Shown one piece after another: positions 9,160 to 17,641 of a stretch of DNA of 64,000 nt. Position 1 is the first letter of the stretch. Every line of letters starts with the position of its first letter. Origin of the DNA: Mycobacterium florentinum. GTDB lineage: Bacteria; Actinomycetota; Actinomycetes; Mycobacteriales; Mycobacteriaceae. The stretch lies in assembly GCF_010730355.1 (NCBI RefSeq), contig NZ_AP022576.1, positions 4,774,001-4,838,000 on the forward strand. Reading direction: 5' to 3'. The notes beneath the pieces were generated by a model. That model saw only the letters and a list, made by a program, of their open reading frames with translations, was not told the origin of the DNA and did not search any database. The position numbers and the translations under genes are program-made.

Positions 9160-10044
9160 CTATTCGGCTTCGTCGGCGAATTCGCGCCACCGGCGCTGGG
9201 CGCGTTCGTGCCAATGCTGGTGCTGATCCTGAAAGAGCCGGGCGGCAGGTGTCCCGCTCCAGTGCGACGGCAGCAATACGGGCGGTAGCTGGGGATCGAG
9301 GAACGGGAATCGGCGCCACTCGTGGACGAGCCGAATCTGGGCGACGAACACGTCGTCGGGCGTCGTCGGTTTCAGTCCGCTGAACTCGGTGATGAATTCC
9401 TGGTAGCAGCAGTCGATTTCGGCCAGGTCCCACGCCGAATTGACCATATCTCGTTCGCTGCCGAGCGCACCGTACTCGGCGACAAAGGACAGCGCCTTGC
9501 TCGACAGGTCCAGGTTGTCGAGGATGTCCTTGGCTTCCGCGGCGACGGCCGTCCTCGGTGAGATCCATACGCCCGGCGACGGAGAGCCGAATCCGGCCCA
9601 GCTCAGTTGTGCGCGCAGCTTGTGGCGCAGGACGCGCATCGATTCGGGTATCGAGACCAGCACCACAAACCAGTGGCCATCCCAGGACGGCTCGTCGGAT
9701 CCGAAGGTGTAGATGCGGTGGGCACCCTCCACGAGGAGCCGCCGCCCGGCATCGGTGAGCAACCAGCGCGTCCGGCGGCCGACCCGCTCCGACGAGAGCC
9801 ATCCCTGGGCTGCGGTGCGCGCCAGCGCCTGACGTGCGGAACCCTCTTCAATACCCAACGCGGTCAGTGCCTGCACCAGGGTGGCGGTCCAGACGTGTTG
9901 TCCGGTCGGCAGCACGAACTCACCGAGGATCGTCATCAGCAGCGAGCGGGTGCTCGGATCGCCGACTTGATGCCGCCGACTCACAGAGGGGATCACCGCG
10001 GGGGGCTTATCGGCTCCGCCACCGCGCCGGGACACTCCCGCCAC
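9160..10044 (-). CDS. PaaX-like transcriptional regulator
   Basis: About 294 residues. The PaaX N-terminal winged-helix domain is recognisable (STRSLLMTILGEFV, then ALGIEEGSARQALARTAAQGWL and the RRTRWLLTDAGRR wing), followed by the PaaX-like C-terminal region (WDGHWFVVLVSIPE; KLRAQLSWAGFG; GVWISP). GTG 10044 is preferred because AGGGAGG lies five bases upstream; ATG 10068 and ATG 9936 are alternatives, the latter cutting into the conserved domain. PaaX proteins repress aryl-CoA catabolic genes and are released by aryl-CoA. Being next to boxC, it probably controls the box genes with benzoyl-CoA or a related thioester as effector, which is inference. Confidence 0.82.
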   Translation of the reverse strand: MAGVSRRGGGADKPPAVIPSVSRRHQVGDPSTRSLLMTILGEFVLPTGQHVWTATLVQALTALGIEEGSARQALARTAAQGWLSSERVGRRTRWLLTDAGRRLLVEGAHRIYTFGSDEPSWDGHWFVVLVSIPESMRVLRHKLRAQLSWAGFGSPSPGVWISPRTAVAAEAKDILDNLDLSSKALSFVAEYGALGSERDMVNSAWDLAEIDCCYQEFITEFSGLKPTTPDDVFVAQIRLVHEWRRFPFLDPQLPPVLLPSHWSGTPAARLFQDQHQHWHERAQRRWREFADEAE

Positions 10045-10149
10045 GTCGTCCTCCCTAGGGCCAAGCATGCGAACTTCAAGCTTCTCATTGTCGTGGCGAC
10101 AACGGCCGACGCCGTGGTCCTGCGGCTCCGGCGAGCCTACGATCGCTTT

Positions 10150-10350
10150 ATGAGTAGGGCTTTCGTCGTCACATTCGCGGTCGGATTGCTCGTCGCAGTC
10201 TTCGGTCTGATCTGGGCGCTGCAGGGATTCGGAGTGCTTGGGGGTAGCCCGATGAGCAACACCACCACCTGGTCCATCATCGGCCCGATCACGGTGGTGA
10301 TCGGCATCGCGGTCGCGGTATTCAGCTGGCGGAAAATCACGTCGAAATAG
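10150..10350 (+). CDS. Small two-helix membrane protein, function unknown
   Basis: 66 residues from ATG 10150. Two hydrophobic segments (about 4-24 and 41-60) are separated by a short polar loop (GGSPMSNTTTW) and followed by a basic tail WRKITSK. The frame is open upstream, but the hydrophobic start and divergent spacing to the regulator support this ATG. I recognise no family with a known function; similar short membrane proteins are common in mycobacteria. It is divergent from the PaaX-like gene and convergent with the molybdenum enzyme gene, with only 10 bases between stops. Confidence 0.65.
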   Translation: MSRAFVVTFAVGLLVAVFGLIWALQGFGVLGGSPMSNTTTWSIIGPITVVIGIAVAVFSWRKITSK

Positions 10351-10360
10351 TTTGTCAGGT

Positions 10361-11893
10361 CTACGCCACGGTGAAGTCCACCGTGTGCCATCCGGTGGCG
10401 CCGTCGGGGACGCTGCCCACCCGATCTGCGGTTTGGGTAGCTCCGGTGTCGTCGGTGGCGCGCACCGTGATGGTGTGGTTCCCGGGCGTTTTAGCCTGCC
10501 AACCGAAGCTCCACAATCGCCACGTCGCCCCGGAATAGCTCGCTCCCATTTCGGCGGGCTGCCACCCGCCGTCGTCGATGCGAACCTCCACGGTCCGCAC
10601 CCCACGATTCTGTGCCCACGCGACACCGCCGAATACGACTGGCCCGTCCGGTAATTTCTGACCGTCTCTCGGCACGTCGATGCGCGACTCGGTCTTGATG
10701 GGCGCCCGCGCGGCCCAGCCGAACCGCGTCCAGTACGCCTTTGCTTGGTCGAAACGGGTCAGCTCCAGGTCAACGACCCATTTGGTCGCGGACACATAGC
10801 CGTAGAGACCCGGTACCACCAGCCGGGCCGGGTAGCCATGCTCGATCGGCAGCGGCTGACCGTTGAGACCCACCGCGAGAAGCGCCTCGCGGCCATCGGT
10901 GAGGGCCTCCACGGGCGTGCCCGCGGTGAATCCGTCGATCGACGTGGAGAGCACCATGTCGGCGTCCGCGTGCACACCGGCCGCCGCGAGCAGGTCGGCC
11001 ATCCGGTAGCCCGTCCAAACGCCCGTCGAGATCAGTTTTCCTCCAACGGGATTCGAAACGCAGGTCAACGTTGTCACCATCTCGACGACGTCGAAGTGGG
11101 CGAGGTCGTCGAAGCTGTAGGTGGCTTCGCGGTTCACCTTGCCGTGGATGCGCAGCCGCCAGTCGCCGTGGCTGAGTTGAGGAATGCTCAGCGCGGTATC
11201 CACCCGGTAGAAGTCCGCGCTCGGGGTGATAAAGCTGGGTAGTGCAACGTTTTTCGGCTGCACATCGGCGGGTATCGGGGGAGCCGGCGTGCGCGGGCGG
11301 GGGAGCGCGAAGGTGTTGCGGTCGCCGGCCACCGAATGCGCCAACCGCGTCACGACCGCACCGACCACGCCGCTCACCACGCCGAATCCGAGCAACCCGA
11401 ACACGATCAGCGTGCGCCTGCGCGCGTCCGGCTCGTCGTCGGCGCCGTCGGCTGGTTCTGCCGGCCAGAACCGGCGGGTCAGCAAACGCAGGACCGCGAC
11501 GCCGCAGGCAGCTCCCGCAACGGTGGGGATCGTGTCGACCAACGTTGTATGCCCCCGCGATAGCACCGCGATGCATCCGAGGACACCCGCCGCGGCGATC
11601 ACGGCGCTGCCGAATGGGCGTCGCCGAGTTTCGAGGCTCCCGGCGATCGCGGCGATCGTAGCGATCACCACGAGCACCACGATAGCCAGGAAGACTTTGT
11701 CCAGGGAGCCCAGGGTCTGGATCGCCCACTCCTTGACGGTGCCTGGAGTCAGGTCGACGATCACCGACCCGATCGCGGCACGCGCATTGGCCCGCGCGCC
11801 GAACGGAATGTCCACCAGCTCGGCTACTCCGAGCGAGACGGCCGCGGCGGAGACCCCGGCGATCATCCGCTCATTCGACGGGGCGACGGCCAT
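10361..11893 (-). CDS. Membrane-anchored molybdopterin-dependent oxidoreductase (sulfite-oxidase fold)
   Basis: 510 residues. The N-terminal ~190 residues contain about five hydrophobic segments, so the enzyme is membrane anchored. The rest is an oxidoreductase molybdopterin-binding domain: the Mo-ligand cysteine is probably Cys278 in TTLTCVSNPVGG, with downstream motifs IEHGYPARLVVPGLYGY and GVAWAQNRGVRTVEVRID, the latter beginning the Mo-cofactor dimerisation domain. It resembles the Rv0218-type proteins of M. tuberculosis. The catalytic domain is expected outside the membrane. The electron donor or acceptor is unknown; the divergent neighbour is a second enzyme of this superfamily. Confidence 0.85.
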   Translation of the reverse strand: MAVAPSNERMIAGVSAAAVSLGVAELVDIPFGARANARAAIGSVIVDLTPGTVKEWAIQTLGSLDKVFLAIVVLVVIATIAAIAGSLETRRRPFGSAVIAAAGVLGCIAVLSRGHTTLVDTIPTVAGAACGVAVLRLLTRRFWPAEPADGADDEPDARRRTLIVFGLLGFGVVSGVVGAVVTRLAHSVAGDRNTFALPRPRTPAPPIPADVQPKNVALPSFITPSADFYRVDTALSIPQLSHGDWRLRIHGKVNREATYSFDDLAHFDVVEMVTTLTCVSNPVGGKLISTGVWTGYRMADLLAAAGVHADADMVLSTSIDGFTAGTPVEALTDGREALLAVGLNGQPLPIEHGYPARLVVPGLYGYVSATKWVVDLELTRFDQAKAYWTRFGWAARAPIKTESRIDVPRDGQKLPDGPVVFGGVAWAQNRGVRTVEVRIDDGGWQPAEMGASYSGATWRLWSFGWQAKTPGNHTITVRATDDTGATQTADRVGSVPDGATGWHTVDFTVA

Positions 11894-12021
11894 CGAGTCA
11901 CCCTACTGCGGCGCGAGCGCGTTCAGCTGCGTAAATCCCGGTCGAGACGTAACTTGTCGGGTGGGGGGTGGAGACGGTCTGATCGAAATGGTCTCAGCGC
12001 GAGAAGTGGAGGGGACACGGC

Positions 12022-13830
12022 ATGACCGACAATCCGCAGGCTGATCGAGGCCCGGCTCCCCCCGCTCGCCTGGAGTCATTGCTTGACCAACGTGGGCGTC
12101 CGCCGGTGCTGAAACGTTCCGTCGACCTCGAAGACTGGGCCGGCGGGATAGCGCAGGAATCGGCGCGGGTCCCCGCCGTTCGGGTCGGCCGTCGCTGGCT
12201 CAGCACGCTGTGGCTGATACCGATCGGGGTGGCCGGCCTCCTGGTCGCCGTCGCGCTGGCGCAGCAGCTTCGTCAGTACGGCTGGATGCAAAGCTTCCTC
12301 GAGACCTATCCGGGAACGTCGACGACCTATGCGGCGCCCGTCACCTCCGGATTTCCGGCATGGCTGCGTTGGCAGCACCTGTTCAACATCATCTTCATGA
12401 TGTTCATCATCCGGGCGGGGCTGCAGATTCTCGCCGATCATCCGCGGCTGTATCTCAATTCGGGCTGCCGCCCCGGAACCGAATGGTTCAGAATGCGCGA
12501 CCCGGTGCCGTCGGACCGCATGGATCAAGAGGACGCGGCGCGTGTGTGGACGGCGAAAGATGATGCGGTTGCCCTTCCGAAATGGCTGGGCATTCCCGGC
12601 ATACGCCACACGATCGGGCTGGCGCGGTGGTGGCACTTCAGCTTCGATCTCCTATGGCTGGTCAATGGCATCGTCTTTTACGTACTACTGTTCTCGACTG
12701 GCCAATGGCGGCGAATCGTCCCGCGATCATGGGATGTCTTGCCCAATGCTCTGTCCACGGCGGTTCAGTACGCATCCCTTGATTTCCCGGCCAATGTCGG
12801 TTTTACGAACTACAACGGGATGCAGATCATCGCCTACTTCACCACCGTCTTCGTCGCTGCCCCACTGGCTTTCGTCACCGGCCTGCTGCAGGCGCCCGCG
12901 ATTGCCGCCCGGTTCGGCTTCGGCCGGGGTGTTCTGAATCGGCAGGTCGCGCGGACCGCCCATTTCGCGGTTCTGGTGTGGATGGTGTTTTTCATCTTCG
13001 TCCACACGGTGATGGTGTTCACCACCGGACTGGTGGGGAACCTGAACCACATCGTCTTGGGCACCGACACCAAATCGTATTGGCCCCTGCTGATTTACGT
13101 CGTGGCGATGGTCGTCATCATCGCCCTGTGGTTGAGTGCCACTCCCGTCACGCTCCGCTATCCCGGGGTGGTCCAGGTGGTCGGTCGCTGGACGGTCGGA
13201 TGGTTGAAGGACGCGATGGAACTACTTCATCCCAACGCCTCCTATTCGGAAAAAGACATCTCCCCGTACCTCTGGCCCAACGGCACGCTACCGACCTCCG
13301 ATGATTACCGTCGTTTGCAAGCGGACAATTGGAAGAACTATTCGCTCCGTATCGAGGGGCTCGTGGAGAACTCGGTTTCGCTGTCCTACAACGATCTTCG
13401 CGCGCTACCCAAGCATGAAAAGATCACCCAGCATTACTGCATCCAAGGGTGGTCCGGTGTTGCCAAATGGGGCGGCGTTCGCATGTCCGACATCCTCGAT
13501 ATTGTGCACCCGCTGCCGACGGCGCGTTGGGTGGTGTTCTACTCCTTCGCGGAAGGGGCCGGCGGGGCACTAGAAGGTCGGTATTACGACTGCCACAAGA
13601 TCGGCCACATGCGTGAACCGACGTGTCTGCTTGCCTACGAAATGAACGGCCAGCCGCTCAACGAGGCCCACGGTGCGCCGCTGCGGCTGCGAAATGAGCG
13701 CGAGATCGGCTTCAAGCAGGTCAAGTGGATCGAGGCGATCGAGTTCGTGGATAGCTTCGACCACCTCGGGTTCGGGCAAGGCGGATACAACGAAGACCAC
13801 GAGTTTTACGGGTATCGAATGCCGATCTGA
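12022..13830 (+). CDS. Cytochrome-b-like membrane domain fused to a molybdopterin oxidoreductase domain
   Basis: 602 residues from ATG 12022, preceded by GGAGGGGA. The N-terminal ~390 residues hold about six membrane helices with several histidines placed within or beside them (WQHLFNIIF, RWWHFSFD, TAHFAVLVWM, VHTVMVF), as in di-haem cytochrome b561-like or DUF4405-type modules. The C-terminal ~190 residues form a sulfite-oxidase-type molybdopterin domain with ligand Cys473 in HYCIQGWSG and the late motif LNEAHGAPLRLRNE. One chain may thus pass electrons between a Mo centre and the membrane quinone pool. The substrate is unknown. The fusion contrasts with the YedY/YedZ pair, where these parts are separate proteins. 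Confidence 0.85.
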   Translation: MTDNPQADRGPAPPARLESLLDQRGRPPVLKRSVDLEDWAGGIAQESARVPAVRVGRRWLSTLWLIPIGVAGLLVAVALAQQLRQYGWMQSFLETYPGTSTTYAAPVTSGFPAWLRWQHLFNIIFMMFIIRAGLQILADHPRLYLNSGCRPGTEWFRMRDPVPSDRMDQEDAARVWTAKDDAVALPKWLGIPGIRHTIGLARWWHFSFDLLWLVNGIVFYVLLFSTGQWRRIVPRSWDVLPNALSTAVQYASLDFPANVGFTNYNGMQIIAYFTTVFVAAPLAFVTGLLQAPAIAARFGFGRGVLNRQVARTAHFAVLVWMVFFIFVHTVMVFTTGLVGNLNHIVLGTDTKSYWPLLIYVVAMVVIIALWLSATPVTLRYPGVVQVVGRWTVGWLKDAMELLHPNASYSEKDISPYLWPNGTLPTSDDYRRLQADNWKNYSLRIEGLVENSVSLSYNDLRALPKHEKITQHYCIQGWSGVAKWGGVRMSDILDIVHPLPTARWVVFYSFAEGAGGALEGRYYDCHKIGHMREPTCLLAYEMNGQPLNEAHGAPLRLRNEREIGFKQVKWIEAIEFVDSFDHLGFGQGGYNEDHEFYGYRMPI

Positions 13831-13837
13831 CGGTTCG

Positions 13838-15076
13838 CTATGCGGCGCTGGGGTTTTCCAGCACGACGGCCACACCTTGGCCCGACCCGATGCACACTCC
13901 GATGACGCCGTAGCGGGCGCCGCGCTCCTGCAGTTCGGTCGCCAGGGTGAGCACATAGCGAGTTCCGGTGGCGCCGAACGGATGTCCTATCGCGACGGCG
14001 CCGCCGTTGGGTGTCAGCTTGTCGTCCGGAATCACGAAACCGCCTAGCTGGTTGGGCAATTCGCGCAAGACGCCGAGCGCCTGAGCGCTGAATGCCTCAT
14101 GGACTTCCCAGATGTCGATCTGCTCGGGCGTCAGACCTGCCCGGCGGATCGCCATCGGAATGGCCCACGCCGGGGCGAGTCCCATGATGAGCGGGTCGAT
14201 CCCGTATACCGCGCTGGACACCACCCGGGCCAGTGGTGCTACCCCGAGTTCGGCGGCTCTCTCACCGGAGGCGACGACGACCGCGCTCGCACCGTCGGTC
14301 AGTGGAGTGGAGTTGGCCGCCGTCATCTGGGTGGTGCCGGGTTGGACGGGCAGGGCGGCGAGTGTTTCGGCCGTGGTGTCGTCGCGGATGAATTCGTCGT
14401 GCTCGGACAGCCGCGCGGGGGTCTTCTTCGTCGCGGGGATCGGCACGCTCATGATCTCCTTGGCGAACCGGCCGCGGTCGCGTGCGGCCTTGGCGTGCTG
14501 TTGGGACCGCAGCGCGAAAGCGTCGATCTCCTCGCGGCTCAGCGAGTACCGGTCGGCGACGTTTTGCGCGGTCTCGATCATGCTGATGTAGGCGTTGCGG
14601 GCAAGCAGGGCCGGGTTGGGCGGACCGCCGGCGCCCGACCACATGGTGTCGAGCATGAGCACCGGGCCGCGCGGACTAAACGGTGCGTCGCCTTTCATCA
14701 GCGCCCACCCCGACCGCGACATCGATTCGACGCCGCCGGCGATCCCGACGCCCAAGTCGCCGGCCTTGATGGCATGGCTGACGCTGACCAGCGCGCTGAG
14801 CGACGATCCGCAGTACCGATTGAGGGTTGCCCCGGCGACGCTGTCGGGGAATCCCACCGCCAGCGCTGCCCAGCGGGCGATGTCGCCCATTCCCTCGTGC
14901 GCGGGATTCACGCAGCCGGCGACGATGTCCTCTACGGCGTGCAAAGGCACACCGACCCGCTCGCAGGCGCCTTTCATGGTCATGCCGAGCAACTCGTCGG
15001 TGCGGATACCGGATAGCGTGCCGCCATAGCGGGTGAACGGGGTGCGCACTCCACCTAGGACGTATGCCTCAGTCAT
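13838..15076 (-). CDS. Thiolase (acetyl-CoA acetyltransferase family)
   Basis: 412 residues with all thiolase landmarks: acyl-accepting Cys89 in NRYCGSS, the WEVHEAFSAQ motif, His in GHPFG, and the second catalytic Cys in CIGSGQG. It degrades or builds beta-ketoacyl-CoA. Its end faces the molybdenum enzyme gene with a seven-base gap. In the box pathway, ring-opening products go through a beta-oxidation-like sequence ending in beta-ketoadipyl-CoA thiolysis, so this gene could serve that step, but generic fatty-acid or sterol-chain thiolases look similar. An AAAGGT site precedes ATG 15076. Confidence 0.88.
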   Translation of the reverse strand: MTEAYVLGGVRTPFTRYGGTLSGIRTDELLGMTMKGACERVGVPLHAVEDIVAGCVNPAHEGMGDIARWAALAVGFPDSVAGATLNRYCGSSLSALVSVSHAIKAGDLGVGIAGGVESMSRSGWALMKGDAPFSPRGPVLMLDTMWSGAGGPPNPALLARNAYISMIETAQNVADRYSLSREEIDAFALRSQQHAKAARDRGRFAKEIMSVPIPATKKTPARLSEHDEFIRDDTTAETLAALPVQPGTTQMTAANSTPLTDGASAVVVASGERAAELGVAPLARVVSSAVYGIDPLIMGLAPAWAIPMAIRRAGLTPEQIDIWEVHEAFSAQALGVLRELPNQLGGFVIPDDKLTPNGGAVAIGHPFGATGTRYVLTLATELQERGARYGVIGVCIGSGQGVAVVLENPSAA

Positions 15077-15097
15077 CGTTGACCTTTCAGATAATCG

Positions 15098-15718
15098 TCA
15101 GGACTGGCTGACGCTGGACAAGTTTAGGCTCATCCGCCCACCGGCCGGGGCTTTCTGCTTGGGCACACAATGCTGCCAGTCACGCTGGCAACGACCCTGC
15201 ATGAGGATCAGGTCTCCGCCCGCCGGCGTGAACACCGTGCTGGGGCCGCCGCCGCTGGGGCGGACCAGGAATCGACGAGGCGCGCCAAGGCTCAGCACAG
15301 GAACGATCGCCGTCGGCGCCTTGTGCGCCGGACGGTCGGCGTGCCAGCCGGTGCCGTCGTGGTGGTCTCGGTACCAGTTCATCCAGATCCGGTCGTACGG
15401 CACGCCGAGTCGCTCGCCGAGCGTGGCGGCCAGCTCTGCCAGCAGCGCGGGCGCGGCGGTCAGGTCGACGTATTCGCCGGTCAGCCGGGGTTCGTCGACC
15501 ATCCGTTCGTACATCCAGCGCCGACGTTGTTCCCACACGTCCAGGGTGGCCGGCTCGTCGAGCAGCCGCCGGTGTCCAACAAGGAAACCCGGCACGTGGG
15601 TGATCCATGAGTGCTCGTCGAGCCGGTGTTCGGTGGCAGCGTCAAACGCGTCGATATCGATTGCGGGAGGCAGGTTTTCGTCGTCACCGAACAGCGTCGG
15701 CTGGTAGGCGTGCGTCAT
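15098..15718 (-). CDS. AlkB-like 2-oxoglutarate/Fe(II) dioxygenase (paralogue 1)
   Basis: 206 residues, ATG 15718 with AAGGAGG upstream. The iron triad is visible as WHADRP (His and Asp) and His in WQHCVPKQ, with the 2-oxoglutarate-binding arginine in GGRMSLN. PRRFLVRP and the GGDLILMQG strand are typical of the AlkB superfamily. Such enzymes oxidatively demethylate DNA/RNA bases such as 1-methyladenine. A second AlkB-like gene lies at 30811-31440, in the Rv1000c position. This copy sits among catabolic and TetR/LLM genes, without an obvious DNA-repair neighbour. Confidence 0.88.
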   Translation of the reverse strand: MTHAYQPTLFGDDENLPPAIDIDAFDAATEHRLDEHSWITHVPGFLVGHRRLLDEPATLDVWEQRRRWMYERMVDEPRLTGEYVDLTAAPALLAELAATLGERLGVPYDRIWMNWYRDHHDGTGWHADRPAHKAPTAIVPVLSLGAPRRFLVRPSGGGPSTVFTPAGGDLILMQGRCQRDWQHCVPKQKAPAGGRMSLNLSSVSQS

Positions 15719-15819
15719 CGGCGCCTCCTTGTATCGCAGCGAACTCCGTAGACAACGGCGAAAGCCGACGAAATAGTCCGACCTACCCGGGACTTAATTG
15801 CCGAAGATGGCCGCGGTAG

Positions 15820-16464
15820 TCAGCGCCCCAGGATCCTGCGCAGACCGGCAAGGTATTGGTGCTCGGTTACGTCGGCGCCCATCCGACCCGAAACCTTTGT
15901 CAGATAGGGGAACTCGGACTTATCGAGCAGATGGATCCACGTGGAGCGCGGCCGATCGGCCCCGGCCTCGGTCTCGACAATCGCGAACAACGCGAATCCC
16001 AGGGTGTAGGTCGCAAGAGTGCGCTGCAGCACGAAGGCCTCGTCGGCACAGAAACCGGCCTTGTCGAGACAATGCAGCACCTGCTCGATGATCTTGGCCT
16101 GCGCATGACCGAATACCGGTAGCTCGGCGATCGCCTGGGTGACGTTGCGGTGATCGAGGAACCTGCGGTAGATGGCGAGGAAAACCTTCTCCAGCGCGGT
16201 GTCCCAGGCCCGCCGCATGTCCAGTGCCGGCAGATTCTCCAGGAGCAGGTCCGGAAGCATGGCCAGGATCGCGTCCTTGGACTCGGCATAGCCGTAGATG
16301 GTCATGGGCCCGACTCCGAGTTCGCGGGCGAGCCGCGCAATCGTCAGCGCCGCAGCACCTTCGGTGTCGACGAGTTCGAAGGCCGCTCGGGCGACGCGTT
16401 CGCTGGTGAGCAGCGACGGCCTGCCGGGCCGGCGCTGCCCGCCGGTCTCAGCTGGCTCGGTCAC
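15820..16464 (-). CDS. TetR-family transcriptional regulator
   Basis: About 214 residues. The N-terminal helix-turn-helix is clear: RVARAAFELVDTEGAAALTIARLARELGVGPMTIYGYAESKDAI. GTG 16464 was chosen because it overlaps the last 17 bases of the upstream LLM-oxidoreductase gene; an in-frame ATG at 16509 would reach further into it. The ligand-binding C-terminal domain has no recognisable ligand signature. As the second gene of a two-gene unit behind an inverted repeat (17594-17623), it probably represses that unit and itself. Confidence 0.85.
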   Translation of the reverse strand: MTEPAETGGQRRPGRPSLLTSERVARAAFELVDTEGAAALTIARLARELGVGPMTIYGYAESKDAILAMLPDLLLENLPALDMRRAWDTALEKVFLAIYRRFLDHRNVTQAIAELPVFGHAQAKIIEQVLHCLDKAGFCADEAFVLQRTLATYTLGFALFAIVETEAGADRPRSTWIHLLDKSEFPYLTKVSGRMGADVTEHQYLAGLRRILGR

Positions 16465-17554
16465 GCCACGCAGCCACCAACCCGGCGTTCTGCGCCGGCG
16501 TCGACCCATAGGTCACGATCTCGTCGGCCCCGGCGTCGATGAACCGCTGCAGATTGGTCACGCATTCGGCGACCGTGCCGATCGCGCTGCAGTCCCAGAT
16601 GTATTCGTCGGGAATCAAGCCGGCGACATCCATCATCTGGTGGCGCTGAAACTCGCGATCCGCGACCTGCTTGATGCCCTCGAAGAGCTTGTGGTTACGG
16701 ATCTTGTCGAGCAGGCCCAGATCCCAGCCGTTGGCGTTGCAAAGCTGCTCGCCGTAACCGGGATACTGCAGATACGTCACCATCCGCCCGCTCGAGATCG
16801 CGCGTGCCTCGAAGTCGTCGAGGTCGGGGGCGGTGACGACCAGTGCGGCGATTCGGATGTCGGCGGGGTCCCGGCCCACGCGTTCGCAGGCATCCACGAT
16901 GCGTTGCTTGGCGGCAGCCACTGCCGTCGGGTTCATCATCGGGATCAGGATAACGCCGTCGGACTTGGCCGCCGCGAACTCGGCGCCCTTCGGCCCGCAG
17001 AAGCCGCCGAACCAAATCGGGGGCGGCGCACCGTGATACGTCTCGGCGAACGACAGATCCTCAAAGGTGCCGACGGGCCCGTCGTACTGGACATGCTTGC
17101 CGTCCCAGAGGTTTCGCAGGATATCGACATAGTCGTGCATCTGGCGAAACGTCGCCATCTTGATGCCGGTGCCCTTGAAGTAACCGTTGTCGCCGCGTCC
17201 CAGCCCCATGTTGAAGCGCTCGCCGTAGCACGCCTGCATCGTCGCCCCAAATGCCGCGGCGGTCCACGGATGCCGGGTGGTCGGGTCGATGACGCCCGTT
17301 CCGACTTCCAACCGCGAGGTCCGCGCCGCGATACCGGACAGGATCACGTCGGCCCACTTGATGTCGATGCGCTCGGACAGCCAGACCCGTCGGAAGCCCA
17401 ACCGCTCCGCATCGACGCCGTCCTGGATGCCTTGCGCCGGAGTCCGTGAGACGGTGTCGAACTTCGAATCCTCTTGCTGCGACGTGACAGCGCCGGCGAT
17501 GACGAACGCGCTCATGTCCTCGGCGACGGGGGGCAGGGCGGTGTCGAGGCTCAT
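16448..17554 (-). CDS. LLM-class (probably F420-dependent) oxidoreductase
   Basis: 368 residues. The luciferase-like monooxygenase barrel is recognisable: DAERLGFRRVWLSERID, LEVGTGVIDPTTRHPW, FNMGLGRGDNGYFKGTG, and the PPPIWFGGFCGPKGAEFAA stretch followed by SDGVILIPMMNP. Mycobacterial members with this spacing generally use the deazaflavin F420 rather than FMN; that is family knowledge, not visible chemistry. The substrate is unknown. An AGAAAG site precedes ATG 17554, the coding end overlaps the TetR gene, and a dyad element lies 40-70 bases upstream. Confidence 0.85.
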   Translation of the reverse strand: MSLDTALPPVAEDMSAFVIAGAVTSQQEDSKFDTVSRTPAQGIQDGVDAERLGFRRVWLSERIDIKWADVILSGIAARTSRLEVGTGVIDPTTRHPWTAAAFGATMQACYGERFNMGLGRGDNGYFKGTGIKMATFRQMHDYVDILRNLWDGKHVQYDGPVGTFEDLSFAETYHGAPPPIWFGGFCGPKGAEFAAAKSDGVILIPMMNPTAVAAAKQRIVDACERVGRDPADIRIAALVVTAPDLDDFEARAISSGRMVTYLQYPGYGEQLCNANGWDLGLLDKIRNHKLFEGIKQVADREFQRHQMMDVAGLIPDEYIWDCSAIGTVAECVTNLQRFIDAGADEIVTYGSTPAQNAGLVAAWRDRAS

Positions 17555-17593
17555 AGTCTTTCTCTTCTCACGTCCGAACGGAGTTTTCCGTAT

Positions 17594-17623
17594 GCTATAC
17601 CGAAACGTGCATTTTCGTATAGC
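17594..17623. promoter_or_regulatory. Inverted repeat, candidate TetR operator
   Basis: GCTATAC (17594-17600) and GTATAGC (17617-17623) are perfect 7-base arms, extended inward by CGAAA/TTTTCG with one offset base. The element lies in the 87-base gap between the LLM gene and the CDF gene stop, upstream of the LLM-TetR unit, a normal place for an autoregulatory TetR operator. The A+T content is unusual for this genome. Confidence 0.5.
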
Positions 17624-17641
17624 GCACGAATAAGTTGCCGC

